Assembly: GCA_965230525.1 (NCBI GenBank)
Contig: OZ246008.1
Coordinates: 186,001-250,000 of the forward strand
Direction of reading: 5' to 3'
Origin: GCA-002733465 sp965230525
GTDB taxonomy: Bacteria; Pseudomonadota; Gammaproteobacteria; Enterobacterales; Kangiellaceae
DNA: 64,000 nt
Under the pieces are notes generated by a model. It saw only the letters and a list, made by a program, of their open reading frames with translations, was not told where the DNA came from and did no database searches. Made by a program: the position numbers and the translations under genes. Positions 41,710 through 52,151 of the stretch are shown here, one piece after another (position 1 is the stretch's first letter; every line of letters begins with the position of its first letter).

Positions 41710-42461
41710 AAATAAACGATGAAACGCTATCGGCGTTTTTAGATAACGAGCTTAGCGAAGCAGAAATGGAAACGGTACGCGAGGCCATGATCGAGGATGA
41801 AGCGCTTGCAGAACAGCTCGCTGAATTAGCCAGTGCTGATGCTGCGGTAATCAATACGTACAGTGAAATTGATGGTGTCCCTTTACCTCAGTCAATTAAA
41901 GACTTGCTGGATGAGCAAAACAGTGAGGTGAGTAAGGCGAGCAAAACTGGCAACAATGTAGTCAGTTTCCCGCTCTGGAAGCGCACCATCAATAAACTCG
42001 CTGAGGTCAAATCCTTAGCCGCGGCTGCCGCAGTTGCAGCAATAGTATTGAGCGGCAATTTACTGCTTGTTGATTCTGACAATAGCAATAATAAAACAAC
42101 TCAGTTTGCACTGATTAATCAAGTGTTAGATTCACAAGCGAGTGGAATGCCAATAACAAGCGGTGATCAAGAAATATTGGTTAGAGCAAGCTTCAAGAGT
42201 AAAACCGGTGATTATTGTCGGCAATTTAAACTCACTCAAGCAAGCGCTAGTAGTGAAAAGATTGCTTGCAAACAACAAAACACTTGGCAAGTTGTAGCAA
42301 GCTCTGAATCAAAACCAGTCAATACAGAACAGAATAATCAGTACCAGACCGCGACTGGTCAGGGTGAACTCGACGCTGAGATCGACCGCTTAATCGATGG
42401 TCAGTTTTATAATCAAGAGCAAGAAAAATTATTAATCGAACAAGATTGGAACATTCAATAA
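41706..42461 (+). CDS. Anti-sigma factor, single-pass membrane protein
   Basis: This 251-residue protein starts at ATG 41706 behind GGAG and overlaps the sigma gene by four bases. The N-terminal domain (DETLSAFLDNELSEAEMETV) is typical of anti-sigma domains but lacks a His-x3-Cys-x2-Cys zinc site. One membrane helix is at about 105-122 (AAAAVAAIVLSGNLLLV). The remaining 130 residues should be periplasmic and contain two Cys (DYCRQF, KIACKQQ). It would hold the sigma factor at the membrane until a signal is received. Confidence 0.87.
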   Translation: MKINDETLSAFLDNELSEAEMETVREAMIEDEALAEQLAELASADAAVINTYSEIDGVPLPQSIKDLLDEQNSEVSKASKTGNNVVSFPLWKRTINKLAEVKSLAAAAAVAAIVLSGNLLLVDSDNSNNKTTQFALINQVLDSQASGMPITSGDQEILVRASFKSKTGDYCRQFKLTQASASSEKIACKQQNTWQVVASSESKPVNTEQNNQYQTATGQGELDAEIDRLIDGQFYNQEQEKLLIEQDWNIQ

Positions 42462-42482
42462 CTAACAGAGGAGTACACAAGT

Positions 42483-43001
42483 ATGAAAATTTTATCTTTA
42501 ATCATGATCATTATTTTGTTGTCATCATGTGCCTCACATTCAGGCTACCGCGCAGCGGTCGGTAAAGGTTATGGCTATCAAGAAACTAAACTAAGTGATA
42601 CCCAATATCGAATTAGTTTTAAACTACGTGGCAACAATGCCGCCAAAGCAAAAGATTACGCACTACTACGCGCTGCGGATCTGACGCTTCAACAGGGTTA
42701 CAGTTGGTTTCAAGTTGTAGACCAAGAACTGACACAGCAAAAAAACGGGGACGATAGTTTAGCGCTTGGCGCTTCGACAGAAACCACAACCACGACGAGT
42801 TGCGGATTACTCACTTGTCAGTCTCGCACCACACCGACGACCGGTTATCACGCTGCTGTTAACGTCGCAGGTGACTCAGATAAAGTTGAGCGGTTACTCG
42901 AAATTAGAATGGGTAAAGGCGTCCAACCTCAAGATGGCCGAAGTTACAATGCGAAACAATTAAAGTCGAACCTAAAAGCGCAATATAATTTGGAGCAATA
43001 A
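42483..43001 (+). CDS. CC0125/CC1285-family lipoprotein
   Basis: This 172-residue protein has GAGGAG upstream of ATG 42483. The lipobox is LSSCASHS (Cys16). The family signature is the ISFKLRGNNAAKAKDYALLR run followed by AADLTLQQGYSWFQVVD. A Thr-rich segment and CGLLTCQS lie in the middle. Function is unknown, but members often sit near stress sigma factors. It is third in the sigma / anti-sigma operon (21 bases after the anti-sigma gene). Confidence 0.8.
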   Translation: MKILSLIMIIILLSSCASHSGYRAAVGKGYGYQETKLSDTQYRISFKLRGNNAAKAKDYALLRAADLTLQQGYSWFQVVDQELTQQKNGDDSLALGASTETTTTTSCGLLTCQSRTTPTTGYHAAVNVAGDSDKVERLLEIRMGKGVQPQDGRSYNAKQLKSNLKAQYNLEQ

Positions 43002-43092
43002 TTTAGATGAATAATTTAGATCGATAACTTATTAGCCAACATTTGCTCAAGTTTAGGCAAAGGTTAAATCAGCGCTGGAAAAGCAAAAAGAA

Positions 43093-43482
43093 TCAAACTT
43101 TTTCGGCGCTTATTTTTGAATTTACCCTGGCCGCCAGTGGATATCTCATGGCAAAAATAATCATAAACAAAGGCAACAACGAGAAAATCGCAAAGCCAAC
43201 TTGCCCTGCAAACAATATCATTAAAAAAGAGCTCAGAAAGGTTAATCCCAAAATCAATAAACCATAAACTCTGGATAACTTGAAAATCAATAAGACACTG
43301 GCCAACACCTGCACAACACCAAATAACACTACCACCCCGTCTGAAAAGCCAAATTGTTGAAAAAATACGATTTCTTCGGGTGTTTTGGCTACTTTTGCAG
43401 CGCCTGCTGCAAGAGCCAGCAAGGTCAATAAAATAAGGTTAAGTCCTTTTAGTCTATTCATTTTTTCTAGTTTTATTCGCAT
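43093..43482 (-). CDS. DoxX-like four-helix membrane protein
   Basis: This 129-residue protein starts at ATG 43482 behind GGAAG; a second ATG at 43461 is possible. Four hydrophobic segments and AGAAKVAKTPEEIVFFQQFG match the DoxX-like pattern, where a Gly-Lys helix is followed by a polar loop. Substrate and role are unknown. It is convergent with the lipoprotein gene at 42483. Confidence 0.7.
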   Translation of the reverse strand: MRIKLEKMNRLKGLNLILLTLLALAAGAAKVAKTPEEIVFFQQFGFSDGVVVLFGVVQVLASVLLIFKLSRVYGLLILGLTFLSSFLMILFAGQVGFAIFSLLPLFMIIFAMRYPLAARVNSKISAEKV

Positions 43483-43723
43483 GATTTTTCTTCCACTTGC
43501 ACTCTTACCATAAGATTACCACCAAAATTAGCCAAGTAACCAGTTTATGTTTCAAACCATACAGCTTTTATTATTCTCTGGTATATCGATAGGCTTGCGG
43601 CTCTTTTTACCATAATATGACAAGATTAATCGGTAGTTTCGAGGAAGGTGACTTGTTGATATTGATTGATAGCGGAAGTCCAAACCCCGATTACCGCAGT
43701 AGAATTCTTAAACTCAAAGCGGA

Positions 43724-44440
43724 CTAGAATGGTAACGCCTGACCATCAAAATTAAAAAAGCCACCACATTGAGCCTTGCCCAAACTATCAATGGTTTTAA
43801 TAATCCCCTTTGCCGAGCTTTCGGTGGTTTGCTTGGCTATCGCTCCGCCCATATCGGTTTGCACCCAACCAGGATGGATTGCAAACACCGCAATTTTCTG
43901 GTCATTAAACTCGCTTGATAAATTATGTACTAACATATTGACGGCAGCTTTAGACATACGATAACCAAACCAAGCGGAAGGTTGTGGAATGGACAATGAT
44001 CCCATATCAGAGGAAACAACCACTATTTTACCTCGTTCATTATTGATGACGGCAAGTAATTGATGAATCAAGTATAAGGGGCCAAGCGCATTAACGGATA
44101 TCGATTGCTGAGCTGCCGAATAATCAATTGATTTGATGCTTTGATTCTGTCGGTCAAGAAACCCCGCGTTATTGATCAGCAAATCAACTTTAAGCCGTCT
44201 AGCGGTAACACTTTTAGTAAATTCTTGAATACTTGACGCATCCGATAGCTCTAACTGTTCAACTAACAGATTTTCAGGATAATTTGACTGAAGATTCAAT
44301 AACGCCAGAGCATTATCTGGCTCACGACATGTCGCTAACACTTTAAACTGCATTGCTAGGTACTGTTTGACTAACTCAAGCCCAATCCCTCGATTAGCGC
44401 CAGTAATTAGAATCAAGTGCTTGATTTGTTTTTGCTCCAT
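43724..44440 (-). CDS. SDR-family oxidoreductase (C-factor-like)
   Basis: This 238-residue short-chain dehydrogenase has the cofactor motif ITGANRGIGLELVKQY and NNAGF. Its active site is complete: Ser in VVVSSDMGS and Tyr-x3-Lys in FGYRMSKAAV. WVQTDMGG follows, as in the CsgA/C-factor and carbonyl-reductase-like branch. Unlike the SDR at 9959 it has normal catalytic residues. Monocistronic; substrate unknown. Confidence 0.88.
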   Translation of the reverse strand: MEQKQIKHLILITGANRGIGLELVKQYLAMQFKVLATCREPDNALALLNLQSNYPENLLVEQLELSDASSIQEFTKSVTARRLKVDLLINNAGFLDRQNQSIKSIDYSAAQQSISVNALGPLYLIHQLLAVINNERGKIVVVSSDMGSLSIPQPSAWFGYRMSKAAVNMLVHNLSSEFNDQKIAVFAIHPGWVQTDMGGAIAKQTTESSAKGIIKTIDSLGKAQCGGFFNFDGQALPF

Positions 44441-44570
44441 TTTTGCCTACTTATTCAGTTATGTTGGACTCAATAGCTATACAATCCATTGAGGATCAGA
44501 GACAATAATACACCTTTGTGGCTGTTTTCATCTTGCTCAGTGTGCTTAATTAAAAAAGCGGAATCACTCA

Positions 44571-46325
44571 TTGTTTAATCGTTTGCTAATCCTCTTAACG
44601 ATGACCATTGGAAGCATTGGGATGATGACCATCTCAGGGCCTCTCCGTGCACAAGATCAAGTTGCAACAACGCCACTAGAAATCGTCGGTGTAGACTCCG
44701 AAATTCAACAAAATATCGAATCACACTTGTCAATCACCGATGCAGGAATTCCTCTTTCACCACTGGGTTTTCCGCGGTCCGATGATTACATTAAAGCCAA
44801 CACGACACTCGCACTCAGAGCGCTTGGCTACTATCAAGCAAAAATCGAGTTAAGTGGCAATCATGATGGCTGGCTATTAAAAATTTCTCCGGGCAAACCG
44901 GTATTATGGCTTGCGCCCAAAATCGAGTTTCAAGGAACCATCCAGCGACTCGATGCATTTAAGAATTTATTGGCACAAAGTCCTTTTAAAGCCGGCAAAG
45001 CGATGAATCATGGTGACTACAACCAATTCAAATCAAAAGTTCAGAGTTTTGCCGAAGAATATGGTTACTTTGAAGCCCAGTTTCTTAAGAGTGAGCTTAA
45101 GATAGATCAGCAGGCACTGACAGCGCAAGTCGAGTGGAAATTTGCTTCCGGAGAACGCTATGCTTTTGCCGAGATCGATTATCGAGGCAGTCATTTATCT
45201 AGCAAACTTTTGAGGGGATTTCAAAGCATAGAAAGTGGTCAGTTTTACCAGCAGGAGCAATTATTAAAGACCCAGCAAAACCTTAATCAAAGTGGCTACT
45301 TTAGAATGGTTAATCTCGATCGCCAAACTAACAGCGACGACAAAACTGTTTCTATCTTATTTATGCTAAATGATTTGGAGCGTTATGAGCTCAAAACTTC
45401 TTTAGGTTATGGAACGGACTCTGGTTCAAAGTTTGGAGTCAACTGGCTTGATCGACAATTTAATCAGCACGGCCACAAATATGCATTAGGGCTTGAACTG
45501 AACCAGCTCGAAAGCAGCGTTTCGGGACAATATCGAGTGCCACTCGACAAGTCCACCGATGAATGGCTGAATCGCATTAGTTATAAAATTAGAGATGATC
45601 GACTCGCTAAAACCACTTTAGCAACTTACGAGTCTATTTTGCTCTTTCAGCTAAATGACTATTGGAACAGTCAATACGCTTTAACCACCGCATTTGAAGA
45701 AGTCGCTGAGAATCAAAACATTCAAAAGCATATTAGCTATCTTGTGCCATCGGTTCAATATGACTACTACAGTGTAAAAAATCCCTTTCAGGCAGAAGAC
45801 GGCTGGCGCTGGCAGCAAATTTATCGCTTAGGACACCAATCCATCAGTAATCCCGGTTTTAATTTTTTTCAAACTGAACAAAAATTAAAAAAAATCTGGT
45901 CAATCACCGACGATTGGCGAGTTATTGCTCGAACCCAAATCGGTTATACCAAAATGGATGACCAAGAGTTTGTCCGGTTAATGCCCACCAGCTATCGATT
46001 TTTTGCCGGCGGTGATATTTCCGTTAGAGGTTATGATTTTCAAAGCCTTGGTCCGACCGATAGTGAAGACAAACAAATTGGAGGAAAACACTTATTAACG
46101 GCTAGTGCCGAATTGGATTGGCGTTTTAACGAAGACTTTCGCTGGGCAATATTTTACGACCAGGGCAACGCCTTTAATGATTGGAACAAACCGGAACTAA
46201 AATCGTCGGCCGGAACAGGCATTAGATGGATTACTCCTTTTGGATCGTTTCGAATTGATTATGCTCGCTCGCTCGACTTGCCTAAAGAATGGCGCTGGCA
46301 TATTACCATTGGTCCAGATCTATGA
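44571..46325 (+). CDS. tamA: TamA, outer membrane translocation and assembly subunit
   Basis: This 584-residue Omp85-family protein starts at TTG 44571, giving a good signal peptide (LLILLTMTIGSIGMM ... LRAQ). It has three POTRA domains (about 30-270) and a C-terminal 16-strand barrel. FFAGGDISVRGYDFQSLGP near 480 is the conserved L6 region with the RGY motif. The order tamA-tamB and its ATGA overlap with tamB are diagnostic. TamA and TamB help assemble outer membrane proteins and move phospholipid. Confidence 0.92.
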   Translation: MFNRLLILLTMTIGSIGMMTISGPLRAQDQVATTPLEIVGVDSEIQQNIESHLSITDAGIPLSPLGFPRSDDYIKANTTLALRALGYYQAKIELSGNHDGWLLKISPGKPVLWLAPKIEFQGTIQRLDAFKNLLAQSPFKAGKAMNHGDYNQFKSKVQSFAEEYGYFEAQFLKSELKIDQQALTAQVEWKFASGERYAFAEIDYRGSHLSSKLLRGFQSIESGQFYQQEQLLKTQQNLNQSGYFRMVNLDRQTNSDDKTVSILFMLNDLERYELKTSLGYGTDSGSKFGVNWLDRQFNQHGHKYALGLELNQLESSVSGQYRVPLDKSTDEWLNRISYKIRDDRLAKTTLATYESILLFQLNDYWNSQYALTTAFEEVAENQNIQKHISYLVPSVQYDYYSVKNPFQAEDGWRWQQIYRLGHQSISNPGFNFFQTEQKLKKIWSITDDWRVIARTQIGYTKMDDQEFVRLMPTSYRFFAGGDISVRGYDFQSLGPTDSEDKQIGGKHLLTASAELDWRFNEDFRWAIFYDQGNAFNDWNKPELKSSAGTGIRWITPFGSFRIDYARSLDLPKEWRWHITIGPDL

Positions 46326-49300
46326 TTGGATTTTTTAAACACCAATGGTTTAAATGGCTGACTCGCTCACTGTTAGGATTGCTACTATTTATCGGCGTTC
46401 TGATAAGTTGGATCTATTTTACGGAGTCGGGTCTTCAATGGAGTTTGCAGCGCGCGAAACCTTACCTGCCAAATAATTTAACCATCACGTCCATCGATGG
46501 AAGATTAAGCGGCTCAGTAAAATTAAACAAAATAATTTGGCAAGATCTCAATAACCAAGTGCAAGTCGATAAGTTAAAACTGCAGTGCGACTGGTTAGAG
46601 CTTCTCTGGAAAACCTTAAGTTGTCAGCGAATAGACAGCAGCCAACTTAAAATAAATTTGCCAGTTGCTGCGGTGAGTAAACCAGCAACTCAGACACCCC
46701 TTGCAATACTAGAAGAACCATTGGTTAATGCGATTCCAATTGATTTGCTCAAACAATTAGAGCTACCAGTGGAGCTAAAAATTGCTCAAACTCAGGTCGA
46801 ACAAATTCTATTCGAACAAGGTGATGCCAGCCATCAAATTGACGCGTTCGCCCTATCAGATTTACAGCTAACCCAATCCCTCGAAGCCAACCAATCTAGT
46901 AAGCCTATTCAGATTGAATTTGCTCAACTGAGCTTAACTTTTCAACAGTATACGATCACCAGCGGACTCAAGATAAACACCGCCGAGAGGTTTGCTTATC
47001 GCTATCACATTAGTGTAAACGGAAAACAGGTGAAGGCTAATTTCGAGTCCAAAGGAGAACTTCTATCGACCTCTCAATTTAGCTTGCATAGCCAAAAGCC
47101 TCTCAAGAGTGAGGCTCAGGGCAGTTGGGATTGGCAGGAAAATTTTAAAGTGAACAGCTCACTGAATTTGCCGCAACAACAACTGAATTTGAATCAACAA
47201 ACAAATTTAACGCAACAGCAAACGAATTTGACTCAACAGCAAACAAGTTCGGCAGAACCAACTATTCATATAAAAAGTACTAACCTAGACATTGAACTCA
47301 ACTGGCCTCAACTGAGCGCTCGTTATGATTCCCGTTTAGATTGGTCGATCTTTAAGGCTGTTCACTTAACGGGTGAGTTGTCCTCAGAAAACTTGTCTCT
47401 TTGGGAAAAGGCAACTCAAGCAAAACTCAAGCTTAACGCTCAGGTTAAGTCCGATTCGCTGAAATCTGGCCAGCTTAACTCGAGCAATCAGAAACAACAC
47501 TCTGCTCACTCATCTAAGGCACCGCTTACATTCAAATTAGAGCTAAGTGCCAATTTAAATGATTCGCAACTAACCATTCAAACCCAGCAGGCTAAACTGG
47601 CAGAGTTGATGACAGATTTTGATTTTAGAGCAAGCATTGCGCAAAACGAGCTAAAAAACTACCAGCTCAAAGCCAATGCTAAAGCAGACAATTTCCAATT
47701 GCTAGGCCACAATTTAACGGCACTTAATGCGCGGCTTGAAATCGCTGAGAAGCAAGGCAAACTATTGATAAAATCTGACGGAGATTTGGCATCATTTACG
47801 CGACAAAATATCCATGTTGACCAAGTGAGTTGGAACGCGCAACTAAAAGATGATTGGCAAGGTAAATTTTCCATTGAACAGTTTAAACTCGACGAGTTTG
47901 AATTAAACAAAGTTCAACTAGGACTAAACGGTACCCAACAGGCCCATCAGGTGAACGGGCAGTTTCAAGTATTTGATCATCGGCCAATTGAGTTTGATCT
48001 CAATGGCAACCTAAAACTTAACGATCAAACCTTTGCCAACTCAAAGCAGGCTTGGTTGATAGAACAGTTAACCGCATCGACCCAACTCAACCAGCCCTTC
48101 CCAGAAGAACGAGAAAGCCAAGAAAACCCAGAAAAGCTGCTTTTATCAAAAAGTTCGTCATCAGAAAGTTTTTTGCCGCAACAGCCCCTTGTTGTTTCGG
48201 CAAAAAATTTATACTTGTCTGAGACCGAACAATCCGTCGATTCGCTTTGCATTAAAAACTTTGGGTTTGCTTGTGTACAGGCAAAGTCTCAACAGGGACA
48301 GTGGTCAGCTAATTTAAAGCTTGAACAATTTAAAATGAGAGCGCTCACTCGACTTCCTTATTTACGCACTCTCTTTGGATTAACCGGTGAGCTCGATGGT
48401 ATCGTCGATGTCAATGGCAATAAAAATGGTCTAGCGGGCTTAGTCATTGATCTGCGTTCACCTAAAATTAGTTTTCAGCGCGATAGCTATCAGGTCAGCC
48501 TTAGTCATTTTTCAATTGTAAACCAAGATCCGCAAGGCAAGAATATTCTTGCTCAATGGGATGCGCTCGAAGCAAATTATGCCACCCCACAATGGCAGAG
48601 TTTTCTATCGGCTGAAAGCGGTGATTCAAAACTCAAAATAAACCATCAAGGAGAGCTATCCTTTTCAGCGATGCAAAGTGCTGCGAGCTGGACGCTGCCC
48701 CTTTCGAAACTCGAACTACAGCAACTCGAATCGCAAGAACAAGCTCCCCTTCAGAATAAGCAGAAAGCACTTAACCTGGTTAGTATTGACTTCAACGGTG
48801 AGTTAAATAAAGCACAATTCAATAGTCAATTAAACATTCAACTCGAACAGCAAGACGCTATCAATGGTTCGGCAAAGGTCTCTTTACCGTTTAATCATGA
48901 TTCCCAAATAGAAAGTAATCTCGACATAAAAATTTCCAATCTTGAATGGCTTAAGCAATGGCAGCCCAAAATTGACCGCTTAGCTGCCAGTTGGACTCAT
49001 CAACTAAAATTTGTCGGCACTTTAAATAACCCCGAACTGACTGGACAAGGTGAAGTCGAGGTTAAACAATTATCCATTGAAGAACTCGGCATAGATGTTT
49101 ACGACAGTAGGATAATGTTAGATAGCCATCAATCGACCACGCACGTTAATGGCACCCTAAAAAACAAGCAAGGCGAGCTGACACTCAATGGAAAAGCTGA
49201 GATAAGCCCAGAATTAAACGCGCAATTTGAAGTGGCAGGTGAAAAGCTTAGTCTGATAGACAGTAAAAACTACAAACTGGTTCTCTCTCCTCAACTCGAA

Positions 49301-50215
49301 GCGGGGTTTAACAAAAATCATTTAAAAGTACGAGGGAACTTGGATATCGACGAAGCCAAAGTCACTTTAAAGAAACTACCAAGTAAAGCGGTGCGCGTCT
49401 CCGAAGATGAAGTTATTGTAAATAAAAAGACAACGCGACAAGATCCTTTTAGCTATGATGTTGAGGTTAACATCAATGCTCAACAAGACGTTTCGCTAAA
49501 AGGTTTTGGGTTAACCAGTGATGTTGTTGGACAACTAGCAGCCAGTGCCAAAACAGGGAAGTCTGTGGCAATCAATGGCCAATTGATTCTAGAAAACGGC
49601 GAATTTGAGGCTTACAAACAAGTGTTAACGATTGAACAAGGGCAGTTGTTGTTTCTTGGAAACCCTGAGAATCCCGGTATTCAATTTAAGGCCTCGCGGA
49701 AAGTTGAAGATATTACCGTTGGGGTAATTGCCGATGGCTCGCTTGCTAACCCAAGCTTACGACTTTTCTCGCAGCCTGCAATGCCCGATGAGGAAGTGGT
49801 TGCCTTACTACTCACTGGACGATCACTGCAGTCACTCTCGCAGCAAGAAGGCAATGCGTTGGCCAATGCGGCAATTAGCTTAGGTGTTTCAGAGGCCAAT
49901 CGACTCGCCGCAAAAATTGCCGACACTTTGGGTATTGAAAACATTAACATCACTACAAAAACTCAGGCGGATAGCACTCGCGTTGATATCGGTACACAGA
50001 TTAATGACCGATTATCCGTTGGTTTTGGTACCAGCATTGATTCCGCCAACCAACTTAATAGCGGCTGGATCATAGAATATCGCTTATCACCCAATATTTC
50101 TTTTGAAGCGATTAGTGGTGAGGAAGTGAGTGCCAACATAACTTACAAAAAGCAGTTTGAAGATAAAGACAAAAAAGAAGACAAGCCTGTAAAAAAGCCG
50201 AATGACAAACAATAA
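46322..50215 (+). CDS. tamB: TamB, inner membrane-anchored partner of TamA
   Basis: This 1297-residue protein starts at ATG 46322, overlapping tamA by four bases. One N-terminal helix (LLGLLLFIGVLISWIYF) anchors it. A very long beta-rich periplasmic part follows, and the C-terminal DUF490/TamB domain is clear (ILENGEFEAYKQVLTIEQG, AMPDEEVVALLLTGRSLQSL and RLSVGFGTSIDSANQ). The family forms a lipid-carrying groove across the periplasm. A short Gln-rich repeat (NLTQQQT twice, 47204-47245) lies in the first third. The C-terminal tail is very Lys/Asp-rich. Confidence 0.93.
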   Translation: MIGFFKHQWFKWLTRSLLGLLLFIGVLISWIYFTESGLQWSLQRAKPYLPNNLTITSIDGRLSGSVKLNKIIWQDLNNQVQVDKLKLQCDWLELLWKTLSCQRIDSSQLKINLPVAAVSKPATQTPLAILEEPLVNAIPIDLLKQLELPVELKIAQTQVEQILFEQGDASHQIDAFALSDLQLTQSLEANQSSKPIQIEFAQLSLTFQQYTITSGLKINTAERFAYRYHISVNGKQVKANFESKGELLSTSQFSLHSQKPLKSEAQGSWDWQENFKVNSSLNLPQQQLNLNQQTNLTQQQTNLTQQQTSSAEPTIHIKSTNLDIELNWPQLSARYDSRLDWSIFKAVHLTGELSSENLSLWEKATQAKLKLNAQVKSDSLKSGQLNSSNQKQHSAHSSKAPLTFKLELSANLNDSQLTIQTQQAKLAELMTDFDFRASIAQNELKNYQLKANAKADNFQLLGHNLTALNARLEIAEKQGKLLIKSDGDLASFTRQNIHVDQVSWNAQLKDDWQGKFSIEQFKLDEFELNKVQLGLNGTQQAHQVNGQFQVFDHRPIEFDLNGNLKLNDQTFANSKQAWLIEQLTASTQLNQPFPEERESQENPEKLLLSKSSSSESFLPQQPLVVSAKNLYLSETEQSVDSLCIKNFGFACVQAKSQQGQWSANLKLEQFKMRALTRLPYLRTLFGLTGELDGIVDVNGNKNGLAGLVIDLRSPKISFQRDSYQVSLSHFSIVNQDPQGKNILAQWDALEANYATPQWQSFLSAESGDSKLKINHQGELSFSAMQSAASWTLPLSKLELQQLESQEQAPLQNKQKALNLVSIDFNGELNKAQFNSQLNIQLEQQDAINGSAKVSLPFNHDSQIESNLDIKISNLEWLKQWQPKIDRLAASWTHQLKFVGTLNNPELTGQGEVEVKQLSIEELGIDVYDSRIMLDSHQSTTHVNGTLKNKQGELTLNGKAEISPELNAQFEVAGEKLSLIDSKNYKLVLSPQLEAGFNKNHLKVRGNLDIDEAKVTLKKLPSKAVRVSEDEVIVNKKTTRQDPFSYDVEVNINAQQDVSLKGFGLTSDVVGQLAASAKTGKSVAINGQLILENGEFEAYKQVLTIEQGQLLFLGNPENPGIQFKASRKVEDITVGVIADGSLANPSLRLFSQPAMPDEEVVALLLTGRSLQSLSQQEGNALANAAISLGVSEANRLAAKIADTLGIENINITTKTQADSTRVDIGTQINDRLSVGFGTSIDSANQLNSGWIIEYRLSPNISFEAISGEEVSANITYKKQFEDKDKKEDKPVKKPNDKQ

Positions 50216-50255
50216 GTCGCTCGCCTAAATAGCCAACCAACATTGGAGAAGCATA

Positions 50256-51593
50256 ATGAATAGCAGCAACCGACGTGCATTTATAAAATCTGCGGGCCTA
50301 GCGATTGGCGCGATGGGAAGTTCAACATTACTCTCCTCTGCTGCAACGAATAATAACAACCGTATTTCTAATAGTACGCCAGCACTTCCCAATAGGCCAC
50401 CGCTTAAATCAATAGCTCAAAACGAAGCATATTGGCAAGCGGTCGCTGCGCATTATGAGGTGAGTGATGAAATCATTAATCTAGAAAATGGTTACTGGGG
50501 CATCATGGCGAAACCGGTACTCAATGAATACCTCGCGATTAGTGAACGTATCAATCAACGAAATACCCTTTTTGCACGCACCGAATGGTGGTCTGAGTTT
50601 ATTAAAATCCATCAGACCGTTGCTGATTTTTTACAAATTTCACCAAAGGAAATCGCCTTAACAAGAGGCGCAACCGAAGCACTGCAAGCATTGATAATGG
50701 GGTATAAGCATTTGAAGCCTGGCGACAAGGTTTTGTACGCTGATCTAGATTACTCCGAAATGAAAAATGCCTTTCGCTGGCTTAAAGAGCGCCGTGGTGT
50801 TGAGGTCATAAAAATCAATTTTCCTGAGCCTGCCAATTGGCAAAATGTGACTGAGTTGTATCGGCAAGCGTTTGAAGATCATCCCGAAATCAAGCTAATG
50901 CTTTTGACCCATCTAAATAATTGGACTGGCTTAATAAGCCCAGTCAAACAAATCGCAAAAATGGCAAAAGCTAAGGGGATTGACATTATTTTGGACGCGG
51001 CTCACTCGGTCGGGCATGTGGACTTTGACATTAACGAGCTTGGTTGTGATTTTGTCGGTGTTAATTTACACAAATGGGTCGGAGCGCCGATTGGTTGTGG
51101 TGCAATGATCATTAAACAAGATCGAATTGATGATATTGATACTTATTTAGGAAAGAATTTGCACAATCCAAATAAGCAACCCGCCGATATTTTAGATCGA
51201 ATCGATACCGGAACGGCAAATTTTGCGGCCTATTTGACCATCCCCAGCGCCATTGATTTTCATAATAGAATTTCCACTGAGGCAAAACAGCTTAGACTAA
51301 AGTACTTGCGTGACGTTTGGGTCGATCAAGTTAGAGGGCATTCTGGGATTCAAATTATGACACCAGATGATGATCGAATGGTCGCGGCGTTGACTTCATT
51401 TCGACTTAACAATCAAACCAGCACCCAAGACAACAATGCTATCGCCAAACAACTGGCACAGCAATTTGGCATTTTAACAGTTAGACGAACTGGCCCAGCG
51501 AAGGGCGACTGCGTCAGAGTAACGCCTTCCATTTATAATACGCCAGCGCAAATGCTAAAACTTGCGAATGCACTTAAAGCGATGGCGAAATAA
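50256..51593 (+). CDS. Tat-exported class V aminotransferase-fold PLP enzyme
   Basis: This 445-residue protein starts with a twin-arginine signal (RRAFIKSAG, then a weakly hydrophobic run). The catalytic domain resembles isopenicillin N epimerase and cysteine desulfurase-like enzymes: LTRGATEALQALIMGY, the Asp of ILDAAHSVGH and the PLP Lys in VNLHKWVGAP. Export of a PLP enzyme is unusual but is known in this family. It is 40 bases after tamB. Substrate unknown. Confidence 0.88.
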   Translation: MNSSNRRAFIKSAGLAIGAMGSSTLLSSAATNNNNRISNSTPALPNRPPLKSIAQNEAYWQAVAAHYEVSDEIINLENGYWGIMAKPVLNEYLAISERINQRNTLFARTEWWSEFIKIHQTVADFLQISPKEIALTRGATEALQALIMGYKHLKPGDKVLYADLDYSEMKNAFRWLKERRGVEVIKINFPEPANWQNVTELYRQAFEDHPEIKLMLLTHLNNWTGLISPVKQIAKMAKAKGIDIILDAAHSVGHVDFDINELGCDFVGVNLHKWVGAPIGCGAMIIKQDRIDDIDTYLGKNLHNPNKQPADILDRIDTGTANFAAYLTIPSAIDFHNRISTEAKQLRLKYLRDVWVDQVRGHSGIQIMTPDDDRMVAALTSFRLNNQTSTQDNNAIAKQLAQQFGILTVRRTGPAKGDCVRVTPSIYNTPAQMLKLANALKAMAK

Positions 51594-51612
51594 ACGGTCT
51601 TGCTACTTAGTT

Positions 51613-51984
51613 TTAGTTTTTAGCTTTAATAAATAAAATCTTGATTAGAATCATACTAACTAAGAGTGCAATGGATGATACAGCCAACACGGGATCCAAA
51701 GTCTCTAAAGCAATGTAGTTTCCGTACACCAAAAATAGTCCGGCCAATAACCCCAACGAACCAATTTGATGCAAATAAAATTGAGCTTTAGCGAGTGTAC
51801 TGGTTGTATTATTCAGCCATAATTTAAAGCAAAGCGCGTATACAAATGAGACAACAAAACCCACTAGCATGATGTGTGCATGTGTCACCATATGACCATG
51901 ATTTTTAGTTGCGGCCATATAAATACCTAAGGCCAATCCTAAAATCCCATAGCCGAAACTGGTCATTATATATTTTCTATCCAT
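51613..51984 (-). CDS. Hypothetical four-helix membrane protein with His-rich segment
   Basis: This 123-residue protein has four hydrophobic segments. KNHGHMVTHAHIMLVGFVVS at about 28-47 contains four His residues, and THAHIMLVGF resembles a haem-ligand helix of heme-copper oxidase-like subunits. Metal or haem binding is possible but unproved. It is convergent with the gene at 50256 and has no partner. Confidence 0.6.
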   Translation of the reverse strand: MDRKYIMTSFGYGILGLALGIYMAATKNHGHMVTHAHIMLVGFVVSFVYALCFKLWLNNTTSTLAKAQFYLHQIGSLGLLAGLFLVYGNYIALETLDPVLAVSSIALLVSMILIKILFIKAKN

Positions 51985-52151
51985 TCTTTTTCCCCGTAGT
52001 TATTGTTCTCTATCCAATTTTACTATTCACTTTACTTAGATTATTTATCGATGACAATGCATTCATTTGCGATGATTTGTCAGTTATATACCACTCAAAC
52101 TAGTTGCTTTTACATATTGTAATCAGGTTATTGATCAATATTTGGATAGAA

